The translations under genes and the position numbers were made by a program. Of a stretch of DNA of 64,000 nt, positions 60,195 to 64,000 are shown piece after piece; positions within the stretch are counted from its first letter, which is position 1; every line of letters starts with the position of its first letter. A model generated the notes under the pieces. The model was given only the letters and a program-made list of their open reading frames with translations. It searched no databases and was not told the origin of the DNA. The stretch covers positions 186,001-250,000 of the forward strand of contig NZ_CP100001.1 of the NCBI RefSeq assembly GCF_024138165.1. Reading direction: 5' to 3'. Source of the DNA: Halorussus vallis. Its GTDB lineage: Archaea; Halobacteriota; Halobacteria; Halobacteriales; Haladaptataceae.

Positions 60195-60464
60195 ATGAAA
60201 TCGTGCCAGAACTGTCAGGCGGTCATCGACGAGTACATCTTGGACAAACAACTCGAACCCCTGCGCGAACTCACGGTCGACGACTTCAACCTCTGCGTCG
60301 ACTGCACGACCATCGTCGCCGATGCGTGCGTGGAGTGTGGCGGCGGCGTCTACGTTCCTCGGAACGTCACCGCCACGCCCGACTACTGCCCGGCGTGCCG
60401 CTCCGACCACATCGAACGCACGGGCCACGACCCCGGGTGGAATCTCGACACCACGTCCTCCTGA
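60195..60464 (+). CDS. Small double zinc-finger protein
   Basis: An 89-residue protein with four CxxC pairs: CQNC at residues 4-7, CVDC, CVEC and CPAC, enough for two zinc sites. This is a common haloarchaeal type, possibly nucleic-acid binding. It is preceded by a region with tracts like GGTAGTACTATG, and ATG 60195 is clear. Confidence 0.72.
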   Translation: MKSCQNCQAVIDEYILDKQLEPLRELTVDDFNLCVDCTTIVADACVECGGGVYVPRNVTATPDYCPACRSDHIERTGHDPGWNLDTTSS

Positions 60465-60732
60465 AGGGTGCGTCCGTTCGCGGCCGCGAATCCGGTCGCC
60501 TTTTCCTCGCGGTCGCCGCCCTCTGCGGAGATAGCCGTACCCGAAACTGCTCGCACGTCGACGAACGAGCCGACGGGGGCGAATCGCCGATTCGTACCGC
60601 ACACCGCCGTCGCAGGCGCCGATGGAGCCGAGGCTTTCGGGCGTAATCGGTTCGCCGACGCCCGCGAGACGGCCGACGAACGCCGCCCACTCCGCCACCG
60701 CTACCTAAGTACGACGCCGTGGTACGCCGTCT

Positions 60733-61878
60733 GTGACCCGCGAACGAGTGGCCGAGTTCTCGGTCGAGTACGTGCAGGCACTGGACGAGTCCGGCGAGGT
60801 CGACTCAGCGGAGGCGCCCGACCTCGACGACGAGGAACTGCTGGAACTCTACCGACTGATGCGACTCTCGCGGCGGATGGACGAGCGGGCGGTCGCGCTC
60901 CAGCGCCGGGGCGAACTCGGAACCTACGCCCCCGGCGTCGGCCAGGAGGCCGCCCAAGTCGGGTCGGCGACCGCGCTGGCGCCCGAGGAGTGGATGGTGC
61001 CGTCGTTCCGCGAGGGCGCGGCGTTCCTCGCCCGGGGTGCGCCGATTCACCGCATCCTCTGGTACGCGATGGGGATGGAGGAGGGCGCGGAGGTCGCCGG
61101 ACCGAACTTCCCGCCGTCGATTCCGGTCGGCTCGCAGGCGCTCCACGCCGCCGGCATCGGGTGGGGCAAGGAGATAGCCGGCGAGGAGGAGGCCGCGCTG
61201 GTCTACTTCGGCGACGGCGCCACGTCGGAGGGCGACGTCTACGAGGCGATGAACGTGGCGGGCGCGCTCGACGCCCACGTCGTCTTCGTCTGTCAGAACA
61301 ACCAATGGGCCATCTCGACCCCGCGCGAGAGCCAGACCCGCGCTGAAACCATCGCCCAGAAGGCCGTGGCGGCGGGCATCGAGGGCGTGCAGGTCGACGG
61401 CAACGACGTGCTGGGTACCCGCGCGGTCACCCGCGACGCCCTCGAATCCGCCAGACAGGGCGACCCCGTGCTAATCGAGGCGCTGACCTACCGGCGGTCG
61501 ATGCACACCACCAGCGACGACCCCAGAGTCTACCGGACCGAAGAGGAGGAGACGGGGTGGGACGCTCGCGACCCCATCGTCCGGTTCGAGCAGTACCTCG
61601 AAGCCGAGAGCATCCTCGACGAGGAACGGGCGGCAGACATCGCCGAGGACATCGAGGCGCTGATCGCCGACGAGATAGACCGGGCCAAGGAAGGGCAAAA
61701 GCGGGTCGTCCCCGCCGAGATGTTCGACTACGTCTTCGCCGAACCGACGCCCGAACTCCGGCGCCAGAAGGCCGAGTTCGAGCGCGAGGAGGGCGACGGC
61801 GAGGTGGCGACCCCCGAGGAAGGGATGAGCGGCGAGGAGCGCGCCGGCGGCGGGGAGGTGTCGGGCCGTGGCGAATGA
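60733..61878 (+). CDS. 2-oxoacid dehydrogenase E1 component, alpha subunit
   Basis: A 381-residue thiamine-diphosphate enzyme subunit. The TPP/Mg2+ motif GDGATSEGDVYEAMNVAG with NNQWAIST is complete; the phosphorylation-loop-like SMHTTSDDPRVYRT is present. With the beta subunit it decarboxylates pyruvate or a branched-chain 2-oxoacid and transfers the acyl group to E2. The start is GTG. Its 3' end overlaps the E1 beta start by 11 bases. E2 and E3 are not in the window. The C-terminal tail is acidic and Gly-rich. Confidence 0.92.
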   Translation: MTRERVAEFSVEYVQALDESGEVDSAEAPDLDDEELLELYRLMRLSRRMDERAVALQRRGELGTYAPGVGQEAAQVGSATALAPEEWMVPSFREGAAFLARGAPIHRILWYAMGMEEGAEVAGPNFPPSIPVGSQALHAAGIGWGKEIAGEEEAALVYFGDGATSEGDVYEAMNVAGALDAHVVFVCQNNQWAISTPRESQTRAETIAQKAVAAGIEGVQVDGNDVLGTRAVTRDALESARQGDPVLIEALTYRRSMHTTSDDPRVYRTEEEETGWDARDPIVRFEQYLEAESILDEERAADIAEDIEALIADEIDRAKEGQKRVVPAEMFDYVFAEPTPELRRQKAEFEREEGDGEVATPEEGMSGEERAGGGEVSGRGE

Positions 61879-62842
61879 GATTCGACTGGTGGAGGCGATC
61901 CGTCAGGCGCTCGACGAGGAGATGGGCCGCGACGACTCCGTCCTCGTCTACGGCGAGGACGTGGGGGTCAGCGGCGGCGTCTTCCGGGCGACCAAGGAAC
62001 TCCGCGACGAACACCCCGACCGGGTGTACGACGCACCGCTGGCGGAAGCGGCCATCCTGGGGCTGGGTGTCGGCCTCGGGGCGACCGGGTTCAGGCCTGT
62101 CGCCGAGATACAGTTCGCCAGTTTCGTCTACCAGGGGTTCCACCAGTTACAGCAACACGCCGCCCGCCTGCGGAGTCGGACCCGCGGGACGCTCGGGGTC
62201 CCGATGACGATTCGCATGCCCTACGGCGGCGGCATCCGGGCGCTCGAACTCCACTCCGAGAGCTTCGAGGCGGGGTACGCCCACCTGCCGGGGCTGAAGA
62301 CGGTGGTACCCTCGAACCCCGCCGACGCCAAGGGGCTGTTGACGTCGGCGGTCCGGGACCCCGACCCGGTGGTGTTCCTCGAACCGACGAGTCGCTACCG
62401 GGCCTCCCGGGAATCCGTCCCGGAAGGCGAACACACCGTCCCGCTCGGCGAGGCGAACGTCGTCCGCGAGGGCGAGGACGTGACGGTGGTCGCGTGGGGT
62501 GCGATGCTCGCCGAAGCGCTGAGCGCGGTCGACGACGGCGACCTCGACGCCGACGCCGAGGTCGTCGACCTGCGGACCGTCTCGCCGATGGACTCGAAGA
62601 CGATACTCAACTCGGTCCGGAAGACGGGACGGTGCGTCGTGGTCCACGAGGCGCCCCGGACCGCGGGGCTGGCCGCCGAGATAATCGCCCGCATCAACGA
62701 CGACGCGCTCTACTACCTCGAAGCGCCGGTCGAGCGCGTCACGGGATACGATGTGCCGTTCCCGCTGTTCGCCCGCGAGGAGGCATACCGGCCCGACGCC
62801 GAGCGCATCCGGCGGGGTATCGAACGCGCGCTGTCGAGGTGA
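61868..62842 (+). CDS. 2-oxoacid dehydrogenase E1 component, beta subunit
   Basis: A 324-residue transketolase-like beta subunit with VYGEDVGVSGGVFRATKELRD (split of the conserved Glu site), QFASFVYQGFHQL, RMPYGGGIRALELHSES and the C-terminal transketolase domain (VVAWGAMLAEAL, VVDLRTVSPMD, VVHEAPRTAGL). It starts with GTG inside the end of the alpha gene, so the two are translationally coupled. Similarity to the branched-chain/pyruvate class does not settle the substrate. Confidence 0.92.
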   Translation: MANEIRLVEAIRQALDEEMGRDDSVLVYGEDVGVSGGVFRATKELRDEHPDRVYDAPLAEAAILGLGVGLGATGFRPVAEIQFASFVYQGFHQLQQHAARLRSRTRGTLGVPMTIRMPYGGGIRALELHSESFEAGYAHLPGLKTVVPSNPADAKGLLTSAVRDPDPVVFLEPTSRYRASRESVPEGEHTVPLGEANVVREGEDVTVVAWGAMLAEALSAVDDGDLDADAEVVDLRTVSPMDSKTILNSVRKTGRCVVVHEAPRTAGLAAEIIARINDDALYYLEAPVERVTGYDVPFPLFAREEAYRPDAERIRRGIERALSR

Positions 62843-62924
62843 CGGCGGTTCCGCGAAACGGGACTCACCGCCGGACGAAGGGCGGCGCCAACGGTCTCGT
62901 CGCGGCGGGGCGTTCGCCGAGTAG

Positions 62925-63824
62925 TCAGACGTAGTCGCCTTCGCTCTCGTAGACCGTCGGGTCGTCCTGATACTTGCGGGCGATATCCTCCAGGGTCGTG
63001 AACTCGGCGTTCTCGTGGCCCTTCACGTACTGGATGAACTCCTCCAGGTGCGAGATCATGTGCGGGAGTCCGTGGAGGTCGGGGTGGATGGTGAAGGTGT
63101 AGACGCCCGCCCCGCGCCGATTGTAGAGGAAGTCGAACTGGCGCTTGTAGTACTGCTCGTACATCATCTCCGGGTCCTTGTAGCCGGCGTGGTAGAGCGG
63201 CTGTTTGATGAACAGCATCGGCGGGATGTCGTCGCGGTACCAGCTGATGGGTATCTCGACGACGTCGGTTTCCTCGCCGTACTCGTAGGGCTCCATCCAC
63301 GACTGGGCATCCTGGTCGTAGTCGATGGGCGCCCACTCGTCGCCCTTGCGCATCCACCCAGGCTCGAACTCCCGCTCCATCAGACTGCTGTCGTAGAGGA
63401 AGTCGTGTTTCTCGACGAGTTCGGGCGTGTTCTCGCTGAACTCCCACCAACTCGCCCGGTGGCCGACCGGGCGCTCGCCCGAGACTTCCTCGATCAGGTC
63501 GATGGACACCTCCAGAATCTCGTCCTCTTGTCCGCGCGAGAGGTCGGTCGGGTTCTCGTGGGAGTAGCCGTGGACGCCGAGTTCGTGGCCGGCGGCCGCG
63601 ACGTCCTCGATTTCGTCGCGGAACGTGTCTATCGTGTGGCCCGGGACGTACCACGACGTCCGGACGTCCTCGTCCTCGAACAGTTGCAGGAGCCGCGGAA
63701 TCCCCTCGTTGCCGGCCGACAGCCCGCGCGAGAGGTCGGCCGGAGAGTCCGCACCGCCGTACGAGCCGAGCCAGCCGGCCACGCAGTCCGCGTCCACGCC
63801 GATTGCGACGTCGATGTCCCCCAT
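62925..63824 (-). CDS. Polysaccharide deacetylase family protein (NodB/PuuE-like)
   Basis: A 299-residue protein of carbohydrate esterase family 4 type. The metal-binding pattern is seen as VDADC near residue 10, HELGVHGYSHENP (His-x-x-x-His region) and later TFTIHPDLHGLPHM. It is of the PuuE (allantoinase-like) branch, so the substrate may be a cyclic amide or N-acetyl sugar. No signal peptide, hence cytosolic. I chose the ATG at 63824; the frame extends 8 codons further up. Confidence 0.82.
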   Translation of the reverse strand: MGDIDVAIGVDADCVAGWLGSYGGADSPADLSRGLSAGNEGIPRLLQLFEDEDVRTSWYVPGHTIDTFRDEIEDVAAAGHELGVHGYSHENPTDLSRGQEDEILEVSIDLIEEVSGERPVGHRASWWEFSENTPELVEKHDFLYDSSLMEREFEPGWMRKGDEWAPIDYDQDAQSWMEPYEYGEETDVVEIPISWYRDDIPPMLFIKQPLYHAGYKDPEMMYEQYYKRQFDFLYNRRGAGVYTFTIHPDLHGLPHMISHLEEFIQYVKGHENAEFTTLEDIARKYQDDPTVYESEGDYV

Positions 63825-63967
63825 GGTGGCGCCACCTCCGACGCGCATCGGGGAAGTAGTTGTGGCCTGCCCTGCGAGCGACAGAGCGAGCGGTCGGTTC
63901 CGACGCCGGGACGAAACCCGGTCGCCGAGGGAGAATATTCATAACGAGCCTTTGAGAGGAACCGAAC

Positions 63968-64000
63968 ATGGACCAGTCGACGGCGACGAAGCAGTGCGAG
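63968..64000 (+). CDS. Start of a gene cut by the window end
   Basis: An ATG at 63968 opens a frame (MDQSTATKQCE) to the end of the window, and AATATTCATAA at 63933-63943 lies about 28 bases upstream as a plausible TATA element. Too little sequence to identify it. Confidence 0.4.
   Translation, partial: MDQSTATKQCE

Overview
The window is chromosomal DNA from a haloarchaeon (class Halobacteria); the genus cannot be fixed from the sequence. It is GC-rich throughout, its proteins are rich in Asp and Glu, and it carries archaeal hallmarks: XPB helicase, HTH-10/bacterio-opsin-activator regulators, a HalX response regulator, PGF-CTERM surface protein, Tat-exported lipoproteins, TATA-box promoters and many small zinc-ribbon proteins. 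I saw no rRNA, tRNA, CRISPR array or intact insertion sequence.

Layout. 0-19 kb: XPB helicase, a secreted beta-helix protein, an atypical receiver protein with a small coupled ORF, an APC permease paired with an ABC-type solute-binding protein, a PKD/PGF-CTERM surface protein, NikR, a slightly AT-richer block of small regulator and membrane genes (13.3-14.9 kb), a receiver-PAS-GAF histidine kinase and haem-copper oxidase subunit I. 19-32 kb: a Bat-like regulator, a glutathionyl-hydroquinone-reductase-like protein, a broken split-barrel flavoprotein gene, a Kht-type K+/H+ antiporter pair, an OYE-family oxidoreductase, a CDGSH protein, an HpcH aldolase, a large D-lactate-dehydrogenase-like flavoprotein and a stand-alone MCM N-terminal-like protein. 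32-39 kb: small regulators and membrane proteins, then a ParA ATPase operon embedded in non-coding repeat DNA. 39-64 kb: pyroglutamyl peptidase, a PQQ-propeller lipoprotein, L-lactate-utilisation (Lut) genes, an orphan sugar-binding protein, a HEAT-pseudokinase, a MutS-family ATPase, a 1228-residue PAS/GAF/Bat regulator, secreted proteins, an M24 peptidase, 2-oxoacid dehydrogenase E1 alpha/beta and a polysaccharide deacetylase.

The most unusual signal is a dispersed family of arrays in which the dinucleotide CG recurs exactly every 6 bp, with the four bases between mostly TTTN or NAAA. At least a dozen arrays lie between 22.28 and 37.32 kb; I found only weak echoes elsewhere. They are densest around the parA operon (35164-37324): a 17-hexad array and a 22-bp palindrome upstream of parA, then six arrays at 110-160 bp spacing in an 800-bp gene-free stretch downstream. 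This looks like a DNA segregation or chromosome-organisation locus: ParA ATPase, a translationally coupled small partner, an autoregulatory operator and centromere-like iterated hexads. It resembles in logic, not in sequence, the delta/omega heptad systems of Gram-positive plasmids. One array lies inside the coding sequence of the D-lactate dehydrogenase.

Metabolically the window suggests an aerobic heterotroph using both lactate isomers (27.3-30.5 and 41.2-44.1 kb), a branched-chain or pyruvate-type 2-oxoacid dehydrogenase (60.7-62.8 kb) and a terminal oxidase, with much sensory signalling.
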